A stretch of 7,974 nt of DNA, from contig JAPLCS010000337.1 in assembly GCA_026392145.1 (NCBI GenBank), positions 1-7,974 of the forward strand, read 5' to 3'. Below the pieces are notes generated by a model that did not search any database, had not been told where the DNA came from, and saw only the letters and a program-made list of their open reading frames with translations. The translations under genes and the position numbers were made by a program. This document shows, piece after piece, positions 1 to 6,322 of the stretch. Within the stretch, counting starts at the first letter, position 1. Every line of letters starts with the position of its first letter. Source of the stretch: Fimbriimonadales bacterium (GTDB taxonomy: Bacteria; Armatimonadota; Fimbriimonadia; Fimbriimonadales; Fimbriimonadaceae).

Positions 1-1
1 C

Positions 2-232
2 GTTGGATTTGCAGTTCCATTCTTCTACCTGGTGAAGTCATTGTTCACCGGAGCAAAAGCATCCGACAACCCTTGGAATGCTCATGGATTGGAATGGCAA
101 ACATCTTCACCACCTCCAACAGAAAACTTTACTTACAAGGTCATCGTTACTGATGATGTGTACGACTACGATCCAGTTGGCGAACACGAGGAAGATATGG
201 AGGCATTGAGGCTTGCAGGAGGTAATGCTTAA
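2..232 (+). CDS. ctaD: Cytochrome c oxidase subunit I, C-terminal end (partial)
   Basis: This is the last 76 codons of the heme-copper oxidase catalytic subunit, cut by the left window edge. The visible protein begins with the end of the last membrane helix (VGFAVPFFYLVKSLFTG). It continues with the family's C-terminal signature, NPWNAHGLEWQTSSPPPTENF in part: the NPW...LEW..SPPP..NF pattern follows helix XII in aa3/caa3 subunit I. An acidic tail (YDYDPVGEHEEDMEAL) ends at TAA. Subunit I carries heme a, heme a3 and CuB and reduces O2 in the cytoplasmic membrane. All those ligands lie upstream, outside this window. A strong ribosome binding site for the next gene lies in its last codons, and ctaE starts 2 bases after its stop, so the genes are co-transcribed. 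The identification is firm from the signature and gene order, but nothing can be said about intactness of the missing part. Confidence 0.93.
   Translation, partial: VGFAVPFFYLVKSLFTGAKASDNPWNAHGLEWQTSSPPPTENFTYKVIVTDDVYDYDPVGEHEEDMEALRLAGGNA
217..223 (+). promoter_or_regulatory. Ribosome binding site of ctaE
   Basis: AGGAGGT lies inside the last codons of ctaD, 11 bases before the ATG at 235. It is a near-perfect anti-16S match and supports ATG 235 as the ctaE start rather than the ATG at 225, which is in another frame. Confidence 0.7.
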
Positions 233-234
233 GC

Positions 235-948
235 ATGGCTAGTCACGCAGCTGATCACGGGCACGACGATCACCACCATGGTCCCTTGAAGTTCCAGTAT
301 GAGGATATGGATCAACAAAATGATTCATACATCGTTGGAATGTGGACCTTCTTGGTGACGGAAGTTATGTTCTTCGGAGCTCTCTTCCTTATTTACACTT
401 TGTACCGTTCGAACTATCAGATTGACTGGTGGAAGGCACACGAGCACCTTAGCTGGCAGCTCGGTGGTGTCAACACTGCCAATCTTTTGTTGAGCTCACT
501 TTTGATGGCTCTCTCTGTACGATACGCACAGTTGAAAGATCGAAAGAAGGTTATTGCTTTGCTCGGTGCGGTTATGGCTTGCGGCCTTGGCTTCATGGTC
601 ATTAAGTACTTTGAATACAGTTCAAAGTTTGCAGATAACCTCTATCCTGGACCAGGATTCACTACCAACCCTGAAGTAGTGCACGGTGCTAATTTGAACC
701 ATGCTCAACTGTTTTACGGGTTGTACTTCGGAATGACTGGTCTCCATGGTGTTCACGTTGTAGTAGGCGTGTTGATCATTGGTTACTTGGCCTCTCTGTG
801 GTACCGCAATAAGACGATTGTTACTGAGGACTACATTCCCACCGAACTTGTTGGATTGTATTGGCACTTCGTTGATATTGTTTGGATTTTCCTTTATCCC
901 CTTTTCTATCTCATGCCTAAGCCAAATGGCGTAGTAGGAGGACACTAA
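235..948 (+). CDS. ctaE: Cytochrome c oxidase subunit III
   Basis: A 237-residue integral membrane subunit of the aa3/caa3 oxidase. It stabilises subunit I and supports proton uptake but binds no redox centre. The N-terminus is cytosolic and rich in histidine (HGHDDHHHG, residues 8-16). About five hydrophobic segments follow, near residues 33-55, 78-98, 105-126, 157-187 and 209-230, the number expected of the short bacterial form that lacks the first two helices of the seven-helix type. Family marks include NTANLLLSS near residue 80, the HGxxLNHAQ...GLHGVHV stretch around residues 150-175, and YWHFVDIVWIFLYPLFY close to the C-terminus. The start at ATG 235 follows AGGAGGT. The stop codon shares one base with the ctaF start (TAATG), so translation is probably coupled. 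The His-rich N-terminus could bind metal, but that is an inference. Confidence 0.96.
   Translation: MASHAADHGHDDHHHGPLKFQYEDMDQQNDSYIVGMWTFLVTEVMFFGALFLIYTLYRSNYQIDWWKAHEHLSWQLGGVNTANLLLSSLLMALSVRYAQLKDRKKVIALLGAVMACGLGFMVIKYFEYSSKFADNLYPGPGFTTNPEVVHGANLNHAQLFYGLYFGMTGLHGVHVVVGVLIIGYLASLWYRNKTIVTEDYIPTELVGLYWHFVDIVWIFLYPLFYLMPKPNGVVGGH
936..942 (+). promoter_or_regulatory. Ribosome binding site of ctaF
   Basis: AGGAGGA sits within the end of ctaE, 5 bases before the ATG at 948. It supports that start and the one-base TAATG overlap. Confidence 0.7.
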
Positions 949-1397
949 TGGCGAAATCACCTTTACACGCTGGAGAATCTCACGGACACGAAATTCATCC
1001 GACATCGATGTACCTGAAGACGGCTTTTGTCTTGGCGCTCTTTATGGGAATTACCATTTGGGCATCTTTTATAAGCTTCCCAGGCGGTGTTGTTGTCAAC
1101 AATCTCATCGCGATCGGAATTGCGACGTTCAAAGTTGGTGTGGTTGTCCTCTATTTCATGCATGTGAAATGGGCGTCGAACCTAGGTAAGTTGTGGGCTT
1201 TTATTGGCTTCTTCTTTGTACTTACTTTGGGAGTCATCTACTTGGACTACTTCTGGAGAAGTCACGAGCATGTAAATGGCTGGATCAAGGAGTACCCCGA
1301 GACAGCACTTCCTAGGCAGATTGGTTCCATGGACGCACATCCGTTGGATCCTTCGAAGTCGAACATTCAGAATCGAAACGCCGTCGGCGGAATGTAA
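948..1397 (+). CDS. ctaF: Cytochrome c oxidase subunit IV (bacterial type)
   Basis: A 149-residue small membrane subunit of the heme-copper oxidase, of the family often called cytochrome C oxidase subunit IV, prokaryotic. A His-containing N-terminus (residues 8-17, HAGESHGHEIHP in part) precedes three hydrophobic segments near residues 23-45, 47-70 and 77-101. The second and third flank the conserved VVLYFMHVKW motif (about residues 65-75), the clearest mark of this family. A soluble tail of about 45 residues (HEHVNGWIKEYPETALP and beyond) makes it somewhat longer than the ~100-110 residues typical of the family. The tail's role is unknown. It overlaps ctaE by one base and is the last gene of the oxidase operon, with the stop 13 bases from the stop of the convergent plsC. 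Confidence 0.93.
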   Translation: MAKSPLHAGESHGHEIHPTSMYLKTAFVLALFMGITIWASFISFPGGVVVNNLIAIGIATFKVGVVVLYFMHVKWASNLGKLWAFIGFFFVLTLGVIYLDYFWRSHEHVNGWIKEYPETALPRQIGSMDAHPLDPSKSNIQNRNAVGGM

Positions 1398-1419
1398 TTC
1401 TGAATCTTGTTTAGTTATT
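1365..1419 (+). terminator. Possible intrinsic terminator of the cox operon
   Basis: A perfect 9-base inverted repeat, ATTCAGAAT (1365-1373) and ATTCTGAAT (1397-1405), spans the end of ctaF. Its 23-base interior contains a second small stem, CGCC/GGCG (1379-1382 with 1386-1389). A T-rich run, CTTGTTTAGTTATT, follows directly. The geometry (stem then U-rich tail) fits Rho-independent termination, but the outer stem is AT-rich and the T-tract is interrupted, so this is a modest call. Confidence 0.35.
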
Positions 1420-2055
1420 GGGCGGTTCTGGAATGAGCCGCCTGAATTCAGCCTCGATCCAAGAAGTAACTTCTTCGTTCGAGGCGTCTTTGTTAAAGCT
1501 TCTAGGTTCTCCCCAGTGTGCGGTTACTTTGCAAAAAGCTGGTCGGGGGATAAGAGAGCCGTAGGGGACAATTCGGTTTGTATTCTTAATGCCTAGGCAG
1601 ATGACAGGTACTTCTGACATGCGGATTATGAGTGCCGCTCCTTCTCGAATTTCCTGAAGTTTTCCATCTTCGCTCAGCTTGCCTTCAGGAAAAATGCCCA
1701 CTACTCTTCCGGCTTTTGCGAGTTCCACTGCGAGGCGGATGGATGCTCGATCGGGAACACCACGCTTGACGGGAAAACCGCCCCAAAAAGTCATCCATTG
1801 CTTGAGAATTGGAATGGTGAAAAGCTCACTTTTCGCCATGAAGTGTATGCCCCTTGATGATGCGTTCTGCACAATCATAGGATCGCTATCAGATAGATGA
1901 TTGATGAGGACGATGACTCCGCCTTCTTTGGGTAGCTGTTCTCTTCCGTAGAATACACACGGACCCACCATGAACATCAGTGGCGCAAAAATGAATTTGA
2001 GTGCACCTAGTAGCTTGTGGCTTTTTGAGTTTGGGAAAACGATTTCACTCGCCAT
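1411..2055 (-). CDS. plsC: 1-acyl-sn-glycerol-3-phosphate acyltransferase (PlsC family)
   Basis: A 214-residue membrane-associated acyltransferase. It probably moves an acyl chain onto lysophosphatidic acid to make phosphatidic acid for membrane phospholipids. The four family blocks are in order: NHLSDSD, which gives the catalytic HX4D (His53, Asp58); GGFPVKRG (residues 92-99); FPEGKLS (122-128), binding the glycerol phosphate; and VPVICLGI (149-156). A hydrophobic N-terminal stretch (about residues 15-35) probably anchors it. I chose ATG 2055 because AGAAGG lies 6 bases upstream. A TTG at 2058 is also in frame but too close to that site. The start lies inside the end of purN (11-base overlap), so its translation probably depends on purN. 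The substrate (lysophosphatidate or another acyl acceptor) is inferred from the family. Confidence 0.9.
   Translation of the reverse strand: MASEIVFPNSKSHKLLGALKFIFAPLMFMVGPCVFYGREQLPKEGGVIVLINHLSDSDPMIVQNASSRGIHFMAKSELFTIPILKQWMTFWGGFPVKRGVPDRASIRLAVELAKAGRVVGIFPEGKLSEDGKLQEIREGAALIIRMSEVPVICLGIKNTNRIVPYGSLIPRPAFCKVTAHWGEPRSFNKDASNEEVTSWIEAEFRRLIPEPPNN
1421..1442. other. Strong hairpin at the convergent ctaF/plsC junction
   Basis: GGCGGTTC (1421-1428), loop TGGAAT, GAGCCGCC (1435-1442) form an 8-base-pair stem with one G-T pair. It lies in the last codons of plsC and downstream of ctaF. Neither strand has a clear U-tract right after it, so it is not a classic terminator. It could help block opposing transcription or protect the 3' ends, but it may simply reflect coding sequence. 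Confidence 0.4.
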
Positions 2056-2617
2056 CAATCACCTTCTGTAGCGCCCGGAAGTAGGATAGATGTTCTAACT
2101 TCAAAACCTTTGCGGCAAGAGTTTCGGGTGTATCTTCTGGAAGCACCGGGCAAGTGGCTTTCAGAATGACCTCGCCTTCGTCATAGATTTCTGAAACGTG
2201 GTGAACGGTGCACCCGCTTTCTTTTTCCTGCGCTTGGATGACTGCTTCGTGAACATGAATGCCATACATTCCTTTGCCGCCAAATTTTGGGAGGAGTGCG
2301 GGATGTATGTTCATGATTCTGCCTCGGAACCGTTGGATGACCGCGATGGGTACTAACTTCATGAATCCGGCTAGGCAAACCCATTCCACTTCATTGAGAG
2401 CCTCGAGAAGTCTGGATGTATATGTCTCTTTGGGCTCGTAGGGGACGTGTTGAACGGGGTAGCCCAGATCTAGGGCAGCTATTACTCCAGGAGCGGACAT
2501 ATTCGGTGCAATTACGGTTGCAAGGGTCATGTTGGGATCACTTTTGATGTTCTGAGCAAGTGCGAGCATATTGCTACCGCGGCCTGCGTGCCCAATCATT
2601 ATTGCAATCCGATGCAT
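2045..2617 (-). CDS. purN: Phosphoribosylglycinamide formyltransferase
   Basis: A 190-residue cytosolic enzyme that transfers the formyl group of 10-formyltetrahydrofolate to glycinamide ribonucleotide, the third step of de novo purine synthesis. The N-terminal nucleotide-phosphate loop is GHAGRGSN (residues 9-16). The catalytic triad of the family is visible: Asn103 and His105 in MNIHPALLP, and Asp146 in YDEGEVI. The GCTVHHVSE segment (135-143) and the folate loop are also typical. The length matches family members (about 190-210). It starts at ATG 2617 with a weak AGG nearby. It lies 34 bases after lemA and overlaps plsC by 11 bases. No other purine gene is nearby, so it is separated from the pathway here. 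Identification is firm. Confidence 0.95.
   Translation of the reverse strand: MHRIAIMIGHAGRGSNMLALAQNIKSDPNMTLATVIAPNMSAPGVIAALDLGYPVQHVPYEPKETYTSRLLEALNEVEWVCLAGFMKLVPIAVIQRFRGRIMNIHPALLPKFGGKGMYGIHVHEAVIQAQEKESGCTVHHVSEIYDEGEVILKATCPVLPEDTPETLAAKVLKLEHLSYFRALQKVIDGE
2062..2067 (-). promoter_or_regulatory. Ribosome binding site deciding the plsC start
   Basis: On the minus strand AGAAGG lies 6 bases before ATG 2055 and inside the purN coding region. It leaves only 3 bases before the alternative TTG at 2058, so it favours the ATG. Confidence 0.6.
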
Positions 2618-2651
2618 TGAACCTATTGTATCACCGTGGGGAAGCTTCTCT

Positions 2652-3182
2652 TTAGAAGTCCTTCATAAAGAACGGCTTGGGGGTTCGTTCACCCTTGAGT
2701 GCGTTGCCAGGATAGGTTTCTATAGCAATGTTGTATTCGCGCACATTGTTGTTGTAGAAACGTCTTGCTGCGGCGATTCTGTCTTCAGTGTTCACTAATT
2801 CATCTTGAAGATGGAGGAAATGTGCGCTTGATCTTAACTCGGGGTAGCTTTCGCTTCTTGCAAAAAAGCCTTTCATTTCGAAGATAATGGCTCGCTCACA
2901 TTGTTCAATTTCAGCAAATGACGAGGCGTGAGTTGCTTGCTCGCGGAGTTTAACGAGTTGCGACAGAACCCTTTGTTCGTGAGTTGCAAATGCTTTGGTG
3001 GTTTCAACCAAATTTGGGATTAAGTCGTATCGTCTTTTAAGTAGAACATCAATGTTAGACCATGCGTCCTCGATCAACTTTTCGAGTCGAACCATTCGGT
3101 TCTGAATCGAAATGATGGTGACGAGAAGCAGTATGGTGAGTACTACAATCGCCACGAGCCCTAAGATGACAAATTCATTCAT
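2652..3182 (-). CDS. lemA: LemA family membrane protein
   Basis: A 176-residue protein with an N-out single membrane helix (about residues 4-25) followed by a long helical domain. LemA marks are AWSNIDVLLKRRYDLIPNLV in part (around residues 40-59), the heptad-rich helices after it, the YPELRSSAHFLHLQDEL stretch (about 118-134), and NTEDRIAAARRFYNN...YN near residues 136-155. LemA proteins are widespread and structurally known as helical bundles, but their biochemical role is not settled. The start ATG shares ATGA with the stop of the upstream membrane gene, so the pair is coupled. A link between LemA and membrane or envelope upkeep is only an association from other genomes. Identification of the family is firm, the function is open. 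Confidence 0.92.
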   Translation of the reverse strand: MNEFVILGLVAIVVLTILLLVTIISIQNRMVRLEKLIEDAWSNIDVLLKRRYDLIPNLVETTKAFATHEQRVLSQLVKLREQATHASSFAEIEQCERAIIFEMKGFFARSESYPELRSSAHFLHLQDELVNTEDRIAAARRFYNNNVREYNIAIETYPGNALKGERTPKPFFMKDF

Positions 3183-3958
3183 CGGTTATCTTGCTGATAG
3201 TATTGTGGCACTTGTGAGACTAACCAGCTTACTTCTTCAAACATAGCCTCGTAAGTACTTGCCGCTAGGTGCCCGGGAAGATGGGTCAATACGATATCAC
3301 CGTTGTAGTGCCACTCACGAATGGGCCGTGACTCAAGAAAGTCAATCACTTGAGGGTGGAGGATTTCGAGGGATCGCCTTTGGTCATCAGTTGAGACATA
3401 GTATCTCTTGTTGAAAGCCTCAGACTCGGTTTCAAGCTCTCGCAGGCCAACCATTTTGCCCAAGTTGTGCCAGGGAGTTTGAGGTGTGAGGGAGAGTTTA
3501 GGGAATTGAAATGGCACTTTGGCGAGTACGACGGAGAACCTGTAGGTGGTTGTGGTGGTTGATTTGCCATTTGATCGAGTTATCTTGTATTCATAATCGA
3601 ACAGTAGCCATTCGTACCCGCCGCTTCGCTTGATGAGGACCGGAGCGGCTTGTTTTGAATGTCCTACATTGAAGAGTGGAAATTCTGAAAGTGCGTTCAC
3701 GACGCCGTCTGTTTCGATGTGGAAGAAGTTCCAGAAACTCGGAGACGCATCAGTTGTCATGAGTCCAGACGGATGGTATTCAAACCCATGTTTTTCAGCC
3801 AAGGCGATGAAGTCCTTGATCCTTTGTTGCCGGAGTTTTTCAGCGTATATGGCAACAAAGGTACAAAGCGCTATGAAGCCGATACCCAAGAGCACCCATA
3901 GCACGGTACTGGCTATTGAATTAATGTCCTCGTAGGATGCGAAAAGAAGCGGAGGCAT
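3179..3958 (-). CDS. Membrane-anchored protein of unknown function, LemA partner
   Basis: A 259-residue protein with one hydrophobic segment (about residues 16-37, TVLWVLLGIGFIALCTFVAI) and a basic stop-transfer (EKLRQQR), then a soluble region of about 215 residues. I cannot place it in a named family with confidence. It resembles the proteins often encoded beside lemA (DUF3137-like: RIKDFIALAEKHGFEY, then strands such as YEWLLFDYEYKITR and YRFSVVLAKV, where family members read FRGL-type segments). It overlaps lemA by 4 bases (ATGA), which strongly suggests the two act together. ATG 3958 is preferred. An in-frame TTG at 3991 would add 11 residues but would overlap the opposite gene. No Shine-Dalgarno sequence precedes either. 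A short Thr run (KSTTTTTYR) is encoded by ACC/ACA repeats. Confidence 0.75.
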   Translation of the reverse strand: MPPLLFASYEDINSIASTVLWVLLGIGFIALCTFVAIYAEKLRQQRIKDFIALAEKHGFEYHPSGLMTTDASPSFWNFFHIETDGVVNALSEFPLFNVGHSKQAAPVLIKRSGGYEWLLFDYEYKITRSNGKSTTTTTYRFSVVLAKVPFQFPKLSLTPQTPWHNLGKMVGLRELETESEAFNKRYYVSTDDQRRSLEILHPQVIDFLESRPIREWHYNGDIVLTHLPGHLAASTYEAMFEEVSWLVSQVPQYYQQDNR

Positions 3959-3961
3959 GGA

Positions 3962-3991
3962 ATTGTAGTATCGTAGTAAAGATCGTGGCAA
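3962..3991 (-). promoter_or_regulatory. Possible sigma70-type promoter for the membrane protein-lemA-purN-plsC run
   Basis: On the minus strand TTGCCA (3991-3986) and TACAAT (3967-3962) are separated by 18 bases, and each hexamer matches the consensus at five of six positions. The -10 box ends only 3 bases before ATG 3958, so transcription would begin at or just past the start codon. That agrees with the missing ribosome binding site only if the mRNA is leaderless. It may equally be a chance match. Confidence 0.35.
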
Positions 3992-4266
3992 GAAATCTAA
4001 ATAATTTTTCGGAAGCTGAGATTAATGCAAATCTATCTGGGATGGATGGATGGACGTTTGATGGTCACCAGATTACCAAAATTTACACTTTTGACTGCTA
4101 TCAAAAGGGGTTAGTGTTTGCAACTCATGTGGGATTGCTTGCTGATCAAATGGACCATCATCCTGATATCACTATCGGCTATCAAAAGGTAAAAGTTAGC
4201 CTCAATACTCATGATGTAGACGGTATTTCGGAATTGGATTTTGTTCTTGCTCGTAAACTTGGGTGA
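3985..4266 (+). CDS. phhB: Pterin-4a-carbinolamine dehydratase
   Basis: A 93-residue cytosolic enzyme that dehydrates 4a-hydroxytetrahydropterin to quinonoid dihydropterin, recycling the pterin used by aromatic amino acid hydroxylases. Family marks are the N-terminal helix NFSEAEINANL, GWTF, the central LADQMDHHPDITIGYQKVKV (in part) with its catalytic His pair, and NTHDVDGISELDFVLA near the end. It aligns along its full length with the usual ~95-110-residue proteins. I chose GTG 3985, which leaves the normal N-terminus. The ATG at 3937 would add 16 residues without family character and overlap the opposite gene. The ribosome site is poor. No phenylalanine hydroxylase gene is in the window, so its partner is unknown. 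In bacteria without one, other roles (molybdopterin-related or moonlighting) have been proposed. The gene symbol follows the family. Confidence 0.9.
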   Translation: MARNLNNFSEAEINANLSGMDGWTFDGHQITKIYTFDCYQKGLVFATHVGLLADQMDHHPDITIGYQKVKVSLNTHDVDGISELDFVLARKLG

Positions 4267-4323
4267 ACACACTAGACCGAGTTTAAGTTAAATTGAGTGA
4301 AAATATCATTCTAAACAGATGCT

Positions 4324-4328
4324 GGAGG
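4324..4328 (+). promoter_or_regulatory. Ribosome binding site deciding the hydrolase start
   Basis: GGAGG lies 9 bases before TTG 4338. The only earlier in-frame candidate, TTG 4293, has no such site and would put 15 polar residues in front of the signal peptide. This supports the shorter protein. Confidence 0.55.
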
Positions 4329-4337
4329 ATAAGTAGA

Positions 4338-5555
4338 TTGTTATCTGGAGTTAGGTTTTTACTTATCCTGTTTATGATCGTATTGTGTTGCACGCACTGT
4401 TGTGGGCAAGGTGCGTTGCAATCGCCTCAAGACTCGAGATTCAAACCGGCAGGTATTAAGTTTGATTCATGGAGTTTAGTGACTGAGACCGATGAGTCGA
4501 CTGAGTATGTCACTAGCTTTCCGAGCGCGATCACTAGCGGCTATACCGAAAACGATCGTGTGCAACTCAGGGTTGTTTTGCCTGTTGATGTTGAGCGACC
4601 TAAAATGGTGATGGTTTTGCATTACTGGGGAGCGCCCAATTTGAAGGTCGAGCGTGCGTTGGCAAGGGAATTGAATTTGAGGGGTATGGGGGCGGCAATT
4701 TTGACGTTACCGTTTCATCTTAGTCGGACTCCGGCAGGTGCAGTAAGTGGGGCCATGGCTATCCAGCCGGATCCTGCGAAGTTGGTTGCTACCATGAGCC
4801 AGGCTGTTTTTGATGTACGCCGAGGGCTGGACTTTCTCGAGACTCGAGGTGAGTGTGGGAAAATTATAGGTATCTACGGGACAAGTTTAGGAGCGATTAT
4901 TTCGTCGCTTTCCTACGCTGTTGATTCTCGACTCAGTAACGCGGTTTTCTTACTTGGTGGTGCGGACTTAGCGAAGATCATTTGGGATTCGAGTCTCACT
5001 CAGCCTATTCGCGAGAGTTTAAAGTCAAAAGGAATGACCGAAGTTACGTTGCGTGAGTCTTTGTCTGATGTCGAGCCAAGTAACTATTTGGCGGATAAGG
5101 CTTTGGGGCAGACCTTCGTGATTCGGGCTAAGTTTGATTCGGTGATTCCCCCTGTTTGCACCGATCAGTTGATTAGTGCGTTGCCTAAAAGTCAGGTGTT
5201 GCAGATTGATACCGGGCACTATGGTGGTATCGCGGTTCAGGGACGGTTGATTCGGGAGTCGGCAGAATTTTTTGCTACCGTTGCAGAAGGAAAGACGTAT
5301 TCGGCACCGTTGAGGCTTGTAAGTCCAACAATCAGGATAGGATTGATGGGGAGAAGTTCAGGTGCATTTGATGTGGTTGTGGGGATTGATATTTTGAGGT
5401 GGGACAAAGCGGGCAAGCAGTATGCGAGCTTCCTGCTTACGCCTCGTGATCCTGTGTTGTGGATGGGCTCAGAGATAGTCAAGGGGTTGAGTCTAGGTGT
5501 TGGGTTATCTCGAAAAGAGACGGGGATTGGATTATTTTGGACCACCGTCCTTTAA
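4338..5555 (+). CDS. Exported alpha/beta hydrolase
   Basis: A 405-residue protein starting at TTG 4338, preceded by GGAGG. The N-terminus is a signal sequence (residues 6-17 hydrophobic) ending in a cysteine-rich stretch (CCTHCC, 17-22). It is not a canonical lipobox, so lipoprotein status is uncertain. The hydrolase core shows a strand and HYWG oxyanion-type turn (95-98), the nucleophile elbow GTSLG (181-185, Ser183), a likely acid in AKFDSVIP (Asp267), and the His of TGHYGG (His294), giving a full Ser-Asp-His triad. About 85 extra residues follow, beta-rich and Gly-rich (IRIGLMGRSSG, GLSLGVGLSRKETGIGLFW), with no family I recognise. Substrate is unknown; esters or peptides are typical. It lies 71 bases after the dehydratase and overlaps the next gene. 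Confidence 0.8.
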   Translation: MLSGVRFLLILFMIVLCCTHCCGQGALQSPQDSRFKPAGIKFDSWSLVTETDESTEYVTSFPSAITSGYTENDRVQLRVVLPVDVERPKMVMVLHYWGAPNLKVERALARELNLRGMGAAILTLPFHLSRTPAGAVSGAMAIQPDPAKLVATMSQAVFDVRRGLDFLETRGECGKIIGIYGTSLGAIISSLSYAVDSRLSNAVFLLGGADLAKIIWDSSLTQPIRESLKSKGMTEVTLRESLSDVEPSNYLADKALGQTFVIRAKFDSVIPPVCTDQLISALPKSQVLQIDTGHYGGIAVQGRLIRESAEFFATVAEGKTYSAPLRLVSPTIRIGLMGRSSGAFDVVVGIDILRWDKAGKQYASFLLTPRDPVLWMGSEIVKGLSLGVGLSRKETGIGLFWTTVL

Positions 5556-6307
5556 GTGATCGCGAAATTGTTGAACGTTGTTGTCTGAGCTTAACTCAGA
5601 CCTACCTTGAAATTGCCAAGGGGGCAAAGGGAGCACATTTTTTTGAAGAAGACGACGTTTTGGGATGTCTTTCTCATGAGGTGCATCCGGCGGCTAACTT
5701 TGGTTTTATTGCTCGACCTACGCCGGAGTCGCTGAGGATGCTGTTGCGATGTGTGCATAAATCTCCCTCGTTCACCACTTATCTTTTGCCGACTGATCAG
5801 GATGACGCAGCCCGAGAACTTTTAGAATCTCGTGGCTTTACGGTCTCCAATCGGTTGCAGCTCATGTATTATCGTGGTCCCGTGCGGGAATTGCCAGATA
5901 TTGAACCTGAGCGAACAGAACTCCATCAGATTGGCGATCGATTTGACTTGGTAATGTTTCTGGCTCGGCAGTTTTTCAGTGAGTTTGATTTATCTTTTCA
6001 TCGTAGCATTGCGATGCTGACTGCTTCGGCGAAGAGGTGCCAACTATTTGCCTGGAAGTATCGGACGGAAATTGTGATGGGAGCGATGTTCACTCAATGG
6101 GGTGATACGTTGGGCCTTTATAATTTGGCAGTTGCTCCTCATCGTCGAGGGAAGGGATTGGGACAGGCGATGATATTTGATTTTATCGCCCGTCATCCGG
6201 GGGATTCGATCACCCTTCAATGTAACCAGAATATGGTTGAGTGGTACGAAACGCTTGGCTTCAGGCACTATGGGACAGTTACAGTCTTTTCTGCGCCTGA
6301 AGTTTGA
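5537..6307 (+). CDS. GNAT family N-acetyltransferase
   Basis: A 256-residue protein, if it starts at TTG 5537, that moves an acetyl group from acetyl-CoA to an unknown amine. The C-terminal half has the GNAT core: strand 4 and motif A, LYNLAVAPHRRGKGLG (residues 194-209), with the RRGKGLG pyrophosphate loop, and motif B, WYETLGFRHYG (about 236-246). The N-terminal half (residues 50-115, ending ELLESRGFTVSNRLQLMYYRG) looks like a worn second GNAT half, as in tandem-GNAT proteins. The start is uncertain. GTG 5459 would add 26 residues and overlap the hydrolase by 97 bases, but it has no ribosome site. TTG 5537 gives a 19-base overlap and a normal N-terminus. The overlap suggests coupling to the hydrolase. 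The stop lies 15 bases from the convergent M28 gene. Confidence 0.82.
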   Translation: MDHRPLSDREIVERCCLSLTQTYLEIAKGAKGAHFFEEDDVLGCLSHEVHPAANFGFIARPTPESLRMLLRCVHKSPSFTTYLLPTDQDDAARELLESRGFTVSNRLQLMYYRGPVRELPDIEPERTELHQIGDRFDLVMFLARQFFSEFDLSFHRSIAMLTASAKRCQLFAWKYRTEIVMGAMFTQWGDTLGLYNLAVAPHRRGKGLGQAMIFDFIARHPGDSITLQCNQNMVEWYETLGFRHYGTVTVFSAPEV

Positions 6308-6322
6308 AAGGTATGGCTGGAT

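Noticed and set aside
622..1005. A 127-codon open frame antisense to ctaE/ctaF
   Set aside because: It is fully antisense to two well-identified oxidase genes and has no family resemblance or ribosome site.
1276..1596. A plus-strand open frame across the ctaF end and plsC
   Set aside because: It overlaps two certain genes in other frames, and its product looks like a shadow frame with no recognisable domain.
4040..4054. GGAT tetranucleotide run (3.75 copies) in the pterin dehydratase gene, a possible slippage tract
   Set aside because: It is too short to be a likely phase-variation repeat, and it encodes the normal family segment ending in GW.
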